Below are positions 54,740-64,000 of a stretch of DNA of 64,000 nucleotides, one piece after another. The DNA is from Mactra quadrangularis. Taxonomy: Eukaryota; Mollusca; Bivalvia; Venerida; Mactridae. A model generated the notes under the pieces. It did not search any database and was not told the origin of the DNA. It was given only the letters and a program-made list of their open reading frames with translations. The stretch lies in the NCBI GenBank assembly GCA_025267735.1, contig CM046294.1, forward strand, positions 8,528,001-8,592,000, read 5' to 3'. Within the stretch, counting starts at the first letter, position 1, and every line of letters starts with the position of its first letter. Both the position numbers and the translations under genes were made by a program.

Positions 54740-55048
54740 ACAAGAGGGCCCAAAGGGCCCTGGGTGCTCACCTGAAGAAAAGGTCAAAGGTCACAGAAGA
54801 GCCATTTACATAGGACCACTAATGTTAAAACCTATTTTTTGACGTGGTGATGGATTGCCAGATTCCGTTAGTATTTGCTCATACAAGTTGTGACCACGCA
54901 TCATCACTTCATCAACAACATTTGCAGACCAGTTTCGCAGACTTGGCACATGATTGCCTACCGTAAACAATATGACAGCCAATGCAATTGCCGTACACTG
55001 ATAACCACAGGGAATTGTCAAGTTACCTCCCTTTGATTTTTCCAACAT
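54740..55048 (-). mobile_element. C-family element, 3' part with hairpin and CTCTTGT end
   Basis: On the minus strand the element ends TTCAGGTGAGCACCCAG, then GGGCCC-TTT-GGGCCC, then TCTTGTT (the last C of the stem is shared). The perfect GGGCCC hairpin is at 54746-54760. Upstream on the same strand lies a coding fragment described next. Only the 3' part is recognised; the 5' end is unknown. Confidence 0.6.
54806..55048 (-). CDS. Fragment resembling a transposon-borne cysteine peptidase
   Basis: 80 codons. The stretch CGYQCTAIALAVILF followed by W...VVDEVMMRGHNLYEQI fits the pattern G-x-QC-x-A-x-AL ... W ... (L/V)D-x-(I/V) ... G-x-x-LY. I associate that pattern with the N-terminal catalytic-cysteine part of papain/OTU-like peptidase domains seen in large eukaryotic DNA transposons. 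The catalytic His/Asp part is absent: the frame stops at 54806, about 45 bp before the element's 3' terminal region. Function is inferred from a remembered pattern; treat as a broken fragment. Confidence 0.4.
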   Translation of the reverse strand: MLEKSKGGNLTIPCGYQCTAIALAVILFTVGNHVPSLRNWSANVVDEVMMRGHNLYEQILTESGNPSPRQKIGFNISGPM

Positions 55049-55789
55049 ACCTTTAATATACTTATATACAAGGGGTACAACTGCGTTTACTAGACCGATT
55101 CATCTAGATTTCTTATTTTGTGGCTCACAAAAAATACTGATACCCTAGTAGCACTTTAACCGCACGATTAAATTGATTAAACATAACTCTTCGAGCTATG
55201 AATATTAAATGTTTCATAAGGCAGATCATTAAAACACTCGCCAACAAAAAACAATTCTTTTTGACAAATAATTTTTAGATATTCAAAATATGAATTTCAA
55301 GACCTTTCTAGTGATATAAAATGCAAAATTGTTTGATGAAAAATGACTTAGTAATTGCAATTTTAAAATTACTGTGTTTTCATTGTATTTACTCGCTATC
55401 ATTTCTTGCCAACCAGCGAACGGTTACCTGTAGTCTTTATCAGCTCATTGTTACTATTTATAGACATCATAACAATAACAATGAACTGGTCTATGTGTGG
55501 AGCTGTGACTCTCAAAGTGTAAACCCCGGAAACTGGACGTAGTGAGGCTAATTTAATAATTATTGGGTAATATGTCAGACTTTTTACTAGAAACCGGTTC
55601 ACATCTGGAGACGTAATTCATTTTACCCATAAAATATTGTGTTTGACACGTAACTTTTTATTGTTACAAAATAAAAAAACACTTTGGAAAGCAATAGAAG
55701 TCTACCAAAAAAAAAATAATCTACGAACGAAGCAAAATTTCGTAAAACACTGCATTACAATAGTGTGGCCTTTATTTTTTCGCGCGTGT
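55049..55789. other. AT-rich DNA, no feature recognised
   Basis: Open frames at 55321 and 55637 are AT-rich and unsupported. Confidence 0.35.
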
Positions 55790-55925
55790 CAGGGCCATCC
55801 AATCGAAGAGGGGGTTTTCTCTGTTTCCCCCGTACGTCATTCTCAGTGCTTATAAAATCATCCAATAGAACGGCGGATTTCCGAAATCCCAGAGACGTCA
55901 TTATACAGAAATGTAGATCAAAATC
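55790..55925 (+). promoter_or_regulatory. Promoter-like cluster: CCAAT, CRE half-sites, TATAAA
   Basis: Within 130 bp: CATCCAATCG, TACGTCATTC, TTATAAAATC, CATCCAATAG, then GACGTCATTA. Two CCAAT boxes and two (T)ACGTCA sites with regular spacing is unusual in this AT-rich region. No gene was recognised downstream on either strand within about 300 bp. Confidence 0.35.
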
Positions 55926-56057
55926 CAGCTTAGACAGCTACGCCGAAAAATAAAACAATATTAATATTATTGAGTACAATTTTTTTTCAACTTGTACATG
56001 CATTATTATAATATTTTCTCTTATATATCAGTCAAAGACATATTTCATTCTCGTACA

Positions 56058-56306
56058 GTTTGTTTGTTTGTTTGTTGGATTTAACGCCGTAGCAACACAT
56101 TTTATAGGTCATATAACGGCGGTCAGTCAACCTACTCACTCCTCCTGGAAAGGCTAAATCTCTGGATTTAGCTGTTAACAAACTACTGAGCGCCTACTTT
56201 CGTCAGTGACTGACAACTGCCCTACAGTATGCCCCGCCCGGGAATCGAACCCACGACCCCTCGATCAGTAGACTTGCGTGCTACCAACTGAGCTTGACGG
56301 GTGGCT
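56058..56306 (-). mobile_element. SINE S1, reverse, internally deleted
   Basis: It has a perfect GTTTGTTTGTTTGTTGG tail and a good head (B box GGGTTCGATTCCCGGGC). About 80 bp of the body (the CATTCTCCCTCCTACC region) is missing between 56225 and 56228. Confidence 0.85.
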
Positions 56307-56469
56307 TTCATTCTCGACAAAAGAAGCTTTTATAATCATTTGTATGATCAATAGTTTACATTTTTGCTACCTCATTATGGACAGCATTGGTATTATTTGG
56401 ATAAATCAATATCCTCAATGTTAAACTTGCCTGGCTAATTACTTGACCTCTAGAATTTAATGCCTCATT

Positions 56470-56945
56470 ATCTAAAGTAACACTGTTTTTTGGACTGCAA
56501 AGAAAATAGACATTTATCTATTTCAAACACCAGAATTACTTAAATAAATGCAAATATTGCTTTAATATGTTTATTTTGTTTATTGCATTTCAAAGTGAAA
56601 GTAGATCGAACCCGAAAGTAGAATTTGGTTGTCAATACTTGAAACAATAGTTTTGATCACAGTATGTTTAAGATGAAGTCTTGTTATAGAAAAAACTCCC
56701 AATTACATTATCATTAATCAAGCTCTAAAACTATTGTGCATCAGTTATATTAAGCATTTGCGTATATATGAATATAGTGTGCTCTCATTAAAGTACCCCA
56801 CTTTTTTAAGAAATAGACACTTTGTCAAACTCGAATTTAGAAAGCTGAATGGTTTAAACTGTTTATTGTGTCCATAATGCATGTTATATTTTGATAACTT
56901 CATGGTTGTAAACCAGATTTCAATTCTACTGTTCATTAATATGTT
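56470..56945 (+). repeat. Dispersed repeat D, copy 3
   Basis: Colinear with 43035-43560 from GTAACACTGTTTTTTGGAC to TCAATTCTACTGTTCATTAA. Confidence 0.8.
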
Positions 56946-57009
56946 ATGCTAATATATTTTAGCTCGATTGTGAAACAAGTTCTGACAACTTAAATTTATC
57001 ACGTTTGAG

Positions 57010-57160
57010 TCCGCTTCCTTGTTCCCAAGTACTGAGCTAGTAGGATGTTTCTAGCTCAAGGAAAAAACTGGATAGGTTTTGAATGGGATTCGAACCTACT
57101 CGGAGCTGGCTATCCAATGATTACCAGTCCAGCGTCTTAACCGCTCGGCCTCGCCCGCTC
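57010..57160 (-). mobile_element. SINE S2, best copy, reverse
   Basis: On the minus strand: a tRNA-like head (GCGAGGCCGAGCGGTTAAGA with a good A box, GTTCGAATCCCAT B box), then TTTTCCTTGAGCTAGAAA, then CCTACTAGCTCAGTACTTGG. The GCCGAGCGGTTAA arm is of the Leu/Ser class, but the cloverleaf is not intact. Confidence 0.7.
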
Positions 57161-57498
57161 ATGAATATATCTTCATATGGTGGCTTTAAATTCACCAGCT
57201 GACTAAGACTGGACAAATATATATCATTTAACCAGTCATTAGATAGTGACCATGCAAAATTCAACTTTCAAACACCTTCTGAACTATTAGGCTATATATG
57301 GTGGCCAGCTCTTTCAGCTTGGTTTCGTTGAGTATTTTTTAATGTCGCTATCCGGTAACTCTTTTTCGAGGAACTGACAGTTTCATTCTCTTTCTCCCAA
57401 TATAAAGCAATGCATATGGTATTGTATAAATTTCTTCCTATGGTCGTCGTATTCGAAAACCGTCGTATACATGTATGTACTCGACCATAGACTAAATG

Positions 57499-57682
57499 CA
57501 TTTTCGTACCCAAAGGTTAGTAAGATTCTCGATATAGCCCCTGGCATCACCTGGCGAAAATTGAGAACGCGCATGCGTATTTGATGTTTTTAACACACCA
57601 ATAAAAATACGCGTTACGAAAATTTCGCGAAACGACGCCATTACAAGATCGAGAATCTTGATAACCTCTGGGTACGAGAATG
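57499..57682. mobile_element. Palindromic foldback element, family P, copy 4 (long loop)
   Basis: 184 bp with the same arms (CATTTTCGTACCCAAAGG / CCTCTGGGTACGAGAATG) around an extra loop of about 110 bp that is CpG-rich (CGCGCATGCGTA, ACGCGTTACG). Flanking 9-mers GACTAAATG and GACCAAAGG agree at 7 of 9. Confidence 0.82.
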
Positions 57683-57699
57683 GACCAAAGGACACCGCT

Positions 57700-58757
57700 G
57701 TTCAAACTGATATCTCAATTAATTCTCTAGTCACCTCTATCTATTATAAATCATTTTTAAATTTTATATCAAATACAAAGTGTCACATTTTTGCTTTTAA
57801 AACCTTCACTTCTAAAATAAATATAGATAATTCAATGGAACGGATATTATTTTTATGTTGGGTCTTTTTCGTACTGACATTAGAATCTGAAACAGGAAAT
57901 TCGTTGACGGACCATCCGCAAAAGGGATTTCAACCATAGAGTACAAGAGATCGAAAAACAAGCAAACTTCAAAGACAGTAGCACAAAACTTTTGCTACTT
58001 TTTACACCCAAGGGCTGACAAATGACAATCAATTATTTGCATATCCCCTAAGTGTCTATTTACCAAGTCAATATTAGCTAAATGTTTATTATGTTTGAAA
58101 TGGACATCTGTATTTAATACCTAGTGAAGTCAATTACTGGCTTCATTCTTTGTCAGTTTAGTCATTATTATCATAGCCTTCTTAGTTCGCTGATGTTGAA
58201 CAACTTTCGATCTTTTAGGGAAATGTCCATTATCTAAACGAATCGCGCTAATTTAATTTTTCATTTGCCTCAAAAGAAATACAGTGTATCGATAATAGGT
58301 CACATGGTCAAACCGTACTGGACAAACTGTCCGGTTTGTTTATTCAGGGTAACTATAAGTAAATTTATATATTGATACCCGTATCTTTTTATTTGTAAGA
58401 TCCATACCGTCTTTTATTTCAATGTTTGAAGAATTCCATTCATTAATATCACTATGGACAATAATTGTTATCTAAAGAAAGACCAAAGGTGTTAAAGGGA
58501 AGACCGCTGACGGCCAAAAGGTTACTGTAACGTCAATGATATTGAAACAAGTCTTCACAGGTAGATTGTATCTGTTCAAAGATATCTGACATTATCCTGG
58601 GTCCGTAGTCAAGTGATCAGCAACAACAAGTAAGGAGTCGTATAAAAATAAGTTCCTCTCGCCGATTTCCATCGGTGTCTCATCTATCTCATGAAAATTA
58701 ATTGTATGCCAACAAATAGCGCATAATTATATACAATGCACATGTTCTACATTTCGT
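57700..58757. other. AT-rich DNA, no feature recognised
   Basis: No repeat partner or exon could be supported; the 93-codon frame from 57658 begins inside the foldback element. Confidence 0.35.
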
Positions 58758-58915
58758 TCCCAAAAATCCTAATTGATTAATTCCGTGAATTTTGATCGTT
58801 AGCTCCAAATCCCCATCACTAAAATTGTATAAGGCCGTAATATAAGCCATGCGCAATATATTTTGTGCGAAGGATTCAGAGTTAGCAATTACAACTCTTA
58901 AGCTAATGAGTGAAT
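58758..58915 (+). repeat. Repeat R5, copy 1
   Basis: Shares GATCGTTAGCTC, CATGCGCAA(T/A)ATATTTTGTGC and GGATTCAGAGT in order with 60103-60255. About 150 bp, function unknown. Confidence 0.75.
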
Positions 58916-59030
58916 TTCAGACAAAGAAATGTTATAGCTATTCCATGTACTCTTTTTCCCTTTGTTTTGGTTGCTGCAAGAATTTGTGTTTGTCGACAGT
59001 CATAAGATCACGTGACAATATACCCTGGTA

Positions 59031-59253
59031 TCAGCAGCGTGTTCTGGTACCTTGAACGTTCCAAAACGTTCCGTAATGGAAGTGTCGGAACAACTCTACC
59101 CAAAGACAACTCAACCCGAGACAACTCAATCTGCTACTAACGGATTGAATTGTCCCAACTTTGAGTTGAGTATTGCACGGGTTGAGTTGTCTTCGGGTTG
59201 AGTTCTCCCGTATCCATAACGTTAGCTAACAGAAGTTACTGAACACGGGGCAG
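59031..59253 (+). mobile_element. Foldback family E, copy 4
   Basis: CAGCAGCGTGTTC at the left, GAACACGGGGCAG at the right; interior with three ACAACTC(A)ACCC-like units and three GGGTTGAGTTG-like units. Confidence 0.85.
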
Positions 59254-59756
59254 TATTGTCGAACAATTATTAGACGAACACAAGTGACTGACAACTACTC
59301 TCTTTTTATTCCTGGGTAGTCGGGAGACTGGCCGTTGAAACAAATAGCTAAGCTCTATGAAAGTATATATAAGTCCCGCCCAGGAATGGTGAATGGTAGA
59401 CAATGGTAGGTCTGGTTTAAACGGTTTCATGATTCACCTTAAAGAACTGGATATGTTGCAAGAACGTTCTTGATTGAAATGTTTTCATAATAATCTGAAT
59501 GAAGTAATTGTTGACATCACCAATGCAGCCAGCCACATAATCAAAAACATTTAACATCCCCCCCAAAAAACAAGTTAAATCAAGCAGATTTGATTTTACT
59601 GATCAAGAAAGAAGCTGATACGTTGTCATTAAATTACAATATCATTTCTATCGTGTAATATAACGGTATTTAATGTGAGCTATAATAACAATTTGTTGTA
59701 ACAGAATGGTGATTAGCTGAATTACCTTCTCTCATATAAATTGTCAAAATTGAAAG

Positions 59757-59915
59757 ATGACACCAGACGAGTGCGAACATGACGTCCGTATCGCGCATGA
59801 ATCAGCCGTATCACCGCCGCGGAGGAATCTTGATAGTGTATTAATACGCGGATTAAACATCTCCAATTTTAACGCCATTAAAATCGAACTGTTATCAATC
59901 GAACTATTGTTATAA
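59757..59915 (+). CDS. Isolated CpG-rich open frame, unknown
   Basis: 52 codons starting MTPDECEHDVRIAHESAVSP, CpG-rich for the first 30 codons, then AT-rich to the stop. The minus strand is also open across it (89 codons from 60013). The base composition stands out from the surroundings, as an exon or CpG-rich promoter patch would, but no splice site or family is evident. Confidence 0.25.
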   Translation: MTPDECEHDVRIAHESAVSPPRRNLDSVLIRGLNISNFNAIKIELLSIELLL

Positions 59916-60102
59916 AGATGTAATATATAAAATACATATACTACAATGTTAATAACGGTTATATTACACGCAATAATTGAAAGTATTTTACAGAAACATA
60001 CTTGTTTCATCAAGCAAATTTAAGCACAGGGGTACAAATAAAACCTATCGTGATGAAGTTGTCCTTCAATTAAACGCATAAAATAACTATTACGTTATAC
60101 TC

Positions 60103-60255
60103 GAAAAATCCCAATTAACTTGTGAGTTTGGATCGTTAGCTCATAATTTTCTGCACAAAAATTGAATCTAGTCATAAACTTGGTCATGCGCAAAATATTT
60201 TGTGCAGAGGATTCAGAGTCAACAATTATAACAATTCAAAGGCTAATGTAGGCAC
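60103..60255 (+). repeat. Repeat R5, copy 2
   Basis: See 58758-58915; same orientation, 1.3 kb apart. Confidence 0.75.
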
Positions 60256-60479
60256 TTTCGAAATCCGAGCCTTAAGAAAATCAGAATTCTTCCAAAATGA
60301 AGAGCTTGCAGAATTTCAACTTTATGATAAATGCCAAAGGTTTCTTAGATCAAAACTGACTTAGACATAACCTTTACTATTTTAGAAAAGAATACATTCC
60401 CTTTATACCAACTGATTAAAAAATGTATAATGATAATTTATGTATGAGAAATTATTATACAGTTCAGCTATTAATCCTT

Positions 60480-60610
60480 CGAAATTGATGATCTTAATAT
60501 AGCGAAATAGTCATACTTTTGCGACTTAAGGCTGCTTAATAAAGCACTGCGTCTTAGAAATCGTCAAAATCAAAGATAACCAAGGTGGTCTTTATAGCAG
60601 ATTTATATGA
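60480..60610 (+). repeat. Dispersed repeat R6, copy 3
   Basis: CGAAATTGATGATCTTAATATAGCG, split here as CGAAATTGATG and ATCTTAATATAGCG, then ACCAAGGTGGTCTTTATAGC, in the R6 order. Confidence 0.5.
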
Positions 60611-60821
60611 GGTATAATCTAATTTGGTACGACAATTCAAGGAGCTTACATGAATGTGTTCACATAGTCCTGAAATGATGAACCATTGATGTGTTAGTAA
60701 TGTAAAATTATAAAATGTTTTAATTTATGTTTTAAATGACGCCTTACTGTACTCAACGCCACTTTCATATGATCTATATGATTGTCAGTCACTGTTACCG
60801 GAGAGGCTTTGATCGTTGGAG

Positions 60822-60868
60822 CAGAACAGAACAGAACAGAACAGAACAGAACAGAACAGAACAGAACA
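60822..60868 (+). repeat. (CAGAA)n microsatellite, about 9 copies
   Basis: Pure CAGAA repeat of about 46 bp. It gives low-complexity NRTEQ frames on the plus strand that are not genes. Confidence 0.97.
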
Positions 60869-61865
60869 ATCATAAAGTCTTTAACCAGCACTCGTGGTCA
60901 ACAGGGACTGAAAACTGTCCTAAATAATGGAATAAATAGGCATTAAACATCAATTGCAATTGAGAAAGACAAATGCAAAATCTTCAATTTCTTCCTGCGA
61001 TACATTTGGATTAATGTTTAGCAACTTTTGGACGATTGAAACGTATCAATAAAAAGCTATATAGTCAAAGATTAAACTCTTTTTTCTTGTTATCATTTTC
61101 ACTGATATGTTAAAATTCAATCACATTCGAGTACACAATAAAAAGAACCCGATCAAAAGGAGTTTTATCAAAACATACATGTACTGCAATGCATAAGCAC
61201 ATGTACATAAAATAAACCTCCCAAAAATACGCCATAATATGTGTTTTACTTTATTTTTTCAAACTTTTCCGAATGCCCCTGTTTCACTCAACATCTTCTC
61301 AATTTTTGTTGAAAAATAAAAATGCCATAAAAAATAAATACAGTCTTCTTTTTTCGGCCATAAAGAACCCTATTATACGGATTAATATCGTCTGTATGGG
61401 CTGTAAGCGATAGATCGAATCGCCTAATCAATTGAATATTAGATTAAGAATGAAAGTCATTTGTAACCGTATTCGACCACTATCCATTGAAAAGACGGGA
61501 TTTGTATCAATAAGTAGCTGATACATTAAACTTAGTTTTTAATGAGACATTTTCAAAGTCATAGACAATGTAGAAGTCGTTTATTTGAATAAAAGAAGTC
61601 AGATATTATATTCATCATAGATTTTTTAGTGTTTTTCAATTAACTTTATCAACAATAAGGAAAGTGAATTCTATTTACGATTCAGCGTTCGTGTGTATTC
61701 TTAACTAATATAGGGACAATTTTTGGCACGGTCATTACACAAAGACAAAGTTATTTTTGGAACATATGTGCTGACTCGAGACTGAGACATTGCAACGTTG
61801 AATTTTATCCTGCGTCTGATACTTCAAAAGGTACCGAACAAGGCGGTGACATCAACTCATAGTAT
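60869..61865. other. AT-rich DNA, no feature recognised
   Basis: Upstream flank of the gene at 62 kb; no repeat partner or exon seen. Confidence 0.35.
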
Positions 61866-61996
61866 CGCGCATGCGTGAAGACACACGCGCGGACGTTTCA
61901 AGCTGTTGCTGAGTGGAAGAATTAAATGATTTAATGTCATCATTTCAAGAGACAGATTGTATAAAACTGTTACGTCTTACACCTTAATCTTTAAAG
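61866..61996 (+). promoter_or_regulatory. CpG-rich promoter of gene G4 with NRF-1-like site
   Basis: ATCGCGCATGCGTGAAG is an NRF-1-type site, followed by ACACACGCGCGGACG. The patch stands out against AT-rich DNA and lies about 100 bp before an ATG with a donor. Confidence 0.5.
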
Positions 61997-62033
61997 ATGA
62001 GATCGAAATGTAAAGCCAGGCGAGTAGCGAAAG
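61997..62033 (+). CDS. First coding exon of gene G4, continues right of window
   Basis: AAAGATGAGATCG start, MRSKCKARRVAK plus one base, then a good donor (AAAG then GTAAAC). Very basic N-terminus, as in nucleolar or ribosome-associated proteins, but 12 residues do not identify a family. No further exon was found before 64000. Without splicing the frame would run on into an intronic hydrophobic stretch and stop at 62194. Confidence 0.45.
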
Positions 62034-63395
62034 GTAAACTTTTAACACTTTTTTTGCCTTATCTTTATTTTCTCTTTTGCTTATTTTTTGTCGTATCACA
62101 ACTTTTATTTTCGTCTTTTTACGCATTGTATGACCATACATTGCTGTTGATTGACTTAACGAGCACGGGTTATATGTGTGCATATGTTACTTAAGTGTGT
62201 TCATATGTATATGTGCGGATTGTAAGATTGTATGTCTTTTCCATTGTCATCTATGTATATCTATAGGCATTTTGTTTGATGTCGCTTCACTAATTGAACG
62301 TGTACATTTATTTACTGGTACTATGTACAAAGACTGATAAGCCTTTTAGGCTTTTGTTTATATAATTTCAACTTATAAAATTACTTCTATGATGGAAGAT
62401 CGTAATTCTAATTTTTCAATGTAATGAACCATTATCTATTAAACACGTTGATAACATGGGAATATTGTTGTAGCATTTCTGATAAAATTAATTTGTTTAT
62501 GGTCAGTTCTACTCTTGATTGAAAATGATTAGGTCAATTTTACTTCCAAATCATGTATGTTTTCTGTATGAAGTCACATTGCAATGTTGTTTTATGGGAT
62601 TTTGACTTCATAGATGGTTTGTACTATAAATAATTTTATGAAGTTTTTTGTCTTAAGATTTGATCTCTTAAATAAGAATAAACTATAGGGGCTTCCTCTG
62701 TTAATTGCATACTTCACCTGTGAGACTAATTGTGTAAAATTAAGAATGTGCAACTATGAATTTAAATAGGAAAATGGCCTTAATATATGTTTAATTTCAT
62801 TTTTTGCTTCTGAATAGTTGCATTCTTATTTTGAAGAAAAGTATCATCTAAAGTTTTAGTTGTCTTATCTCAGCAATGACATGTGTAAGCTAATAATTTC
62901 AGCTGCTAGCTTAATGGTTAGCACTGTGTCCCGAGACACAGTTTGCTATGAGTTGTTTTTCGAATCTAGTGTTTTTTTCCAAAGTGGTTGCTGGTTCAAG
63001 TGTCACTGGAGTTGGCTTTACTCTTCCATGATGATTTGATTTAAATGTTGATTTTCATCCATAAGATAACTATTTATGGAGGTATATCAACATTATTATT
63101 AAACAATTATATGGAAAAGTTACAAAAGAAATGCAAAATGGTCAATCCAACCCCCCCATCGAAATTGCTTTCATCAAGTCTGTACCAACATATTGGTTTT
63201 GTGATGTGAGTTACATTAATGGCCAATCTTTCAGAAGCATAAGTACGCTCGTATGTGCCAATGATCAAGCCATAAAGTCTCAAGTTAGATGTCTTACAGT
63301 GTTCTTTTTGCAAAGCAGGTTATTTAAAGTCTGCTTCCATATATATGTTCATTTGAATTTACAATTTTGTAGGATAACCCCAAATCATTAAAATC
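62034..63395. other. Probable intron of gene G4, no exon found
   Basis: AT-rich. A degenerate tRNA-like stretch at 62898-62975 (A box TAGCTTAATGGTTAGC, weak B box TTTTCGAATCT) is a probable old SINE head. Overlapping open frames at 63107-63391 on both strands are unsupported. Confidence 0.35.
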
Positions 63396-63565
63396 ACCTT
63401 CCACAGGTGATCCCTCACAGTACCCATTTACACCTTAGTGGAGTGGAACAACGGTGGTAAATTGCTTGCTCAAGGACTTTGCAATGCCCTTAGCGGGGTT
63501 CAAACCCAGGACCTCTATATCAATTAGAGAGTGCCTTTTCACTGTGCCATTGCTCTAAAAACATG
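63396..63565 (-). mobile_element. SINE S3, reverse
   Basis: On the minus strand: head with B box GGGTTTGAACCCCGC, then GTCCTTGAGCAAGCAATTTA, CACTCCACTAAGGTGTAAAT, then GGGTAC. Same order as 40049-40262. Confidence 0.7.
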
Positions 63566-63587
63566 ACCAAACATAAAAAACATATCA

Positions 63588-63640
63588 TGATCACCAAGCA
63601 AGTGTCCTACCACTGGACCACTGTTCTTAAAACAAGACCA
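63588..63640 (-). repeat. SINE S3 head fragment, next to the full copy
   Basis: GGTCCAGTGGTAGGACACTT on the minus strand repeats the head of S3. ACCAAACATAAAAA follows both heads, suggesting a local duplication of the SINE 5' junction. Confidence 0.5.
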
Positions 63641-64000
63641 AACATAAAAACCAGCTATCATTGTTAGTATTAATTAATAGATCAATAAGTTCTCTTCACA
63701 CCCTACCTCTATATGACAAAACATATATGACAAAGTCTAATATGACAAAGACATTTGATAGAGATCTAAAGATATGGATTAACAAAAATATATTTTAATA
63801 TCCTTTAATCTTTAAGTTCTTCTTAGTCTTTTAGTGAATCCGATTTGAATTGATTTGACAAAATATCATTTGTAGAGGGAGATTAAGCGTTAGATTATGA
63901 CTGCGGGACCTTCTATATATGATAGAGATATAATATAGGGGATTAATGATACATGCCACGGCTTTAATGTTAATAAGTCCTTATCTTTAGAGACAAGAGA
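63641..64000. other. AT-rich DNA, no feature recognised
   Basis: GAGGGAGATTAAGCGTTA near 63877 resembles GAGGGGGGATTAAGCGTTA near 15960; too short to define a family. Confidence 0.35.

Noticed and set aside
60736..60927. 63-codon frame with NRTEQ repeats
   Set aside because: Translation of the CAGAA microsatellite.

Overview
The window is eukaryotic nuclear DNA, AT-rich and dominated by repeats. It has no long coding frames. tRNA genes carry Pol III T-runs, splice signals are GT-AG, and interspersed tRNA-derived SINEs, foldback MITEs, LINE tails and 140-170 bp tandem-repeat elements are abundant. Two of the tandem-repeat families (one with a TTATACGCCC start, one with a GACTATTC hairpin, both ending CTCTTGTT) look to me like repeats of bivalve mollusc genomes, so a marine or freshwater bivalve is the best guess. 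This is an inference, not a database match.

Layout. 0-6.8 kb: SINEs, a Harbinger-type MITE, an A-family tandem element, a hAT-like MITE, a foldback element and a decayed LINE 3' end. 6.8-12.1 kb: one complete, young, apparently non-coding LTR retrotransposon (LARD-like). It has 231-bp LTRs differing at 3 positions, a 4-bp target duplication, a tRNA-Leu primer site, a polypurine tract and an internal higher-order minisatellite. 12.1-16.2 kb: AT-rich DNA with foldback elements and a SINE. 16.6-17.5 kb: a small two-exon minus-strand gene of unknown function. 17.6-18.6 kb: a tandemly duplicated, divergent tRNA-Ile(AAT)/initiator tRNA-Met unit. 19-26 kb: mostly AT-rich DNA with scattered repeats. 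27.0-33 kb: a candidate spliced plus-strand transcript whose introns hold a SINE and an A element. 33.2-36 kb: B-family and A-family tandem elements and a SINE. 37-41.8 kb: a mariner MITE, then a candidate minus-strand gene with a CpG-rich, E-box-containing 5' end and an in-frame TGA. 42-52 kb: MITEs, a tRNA-Arg(TCT), a 5'-truncated LINE and a hAT MITE nested in an older repeat. 53.6-64 kb: foldback copies, a third CTCTTGTT-ended element with a cysteine-peptidase-like fragment, more SINEs, and at 62 kb the first exon of a plus-strand gene that leaves the window.

Most interesting signals: (1) the complete LARD-like element; (2) three otherwise unrelated repeat families that share a 3' end made of a short hairpin followed by CTCTTGTT, suggesting one Helitron/Helentron-like mobilisation system; (3) a palindromic foldback family with about 9-bp target duplications (Mutator-like); (4) a four-copy foldback family built on the motif ACAACTCAACC; (5) three small orphan genes supported by phase-consistent splicing. 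Nothing here works as an operon. The few host genes are short and unrelated as far as can be seen.
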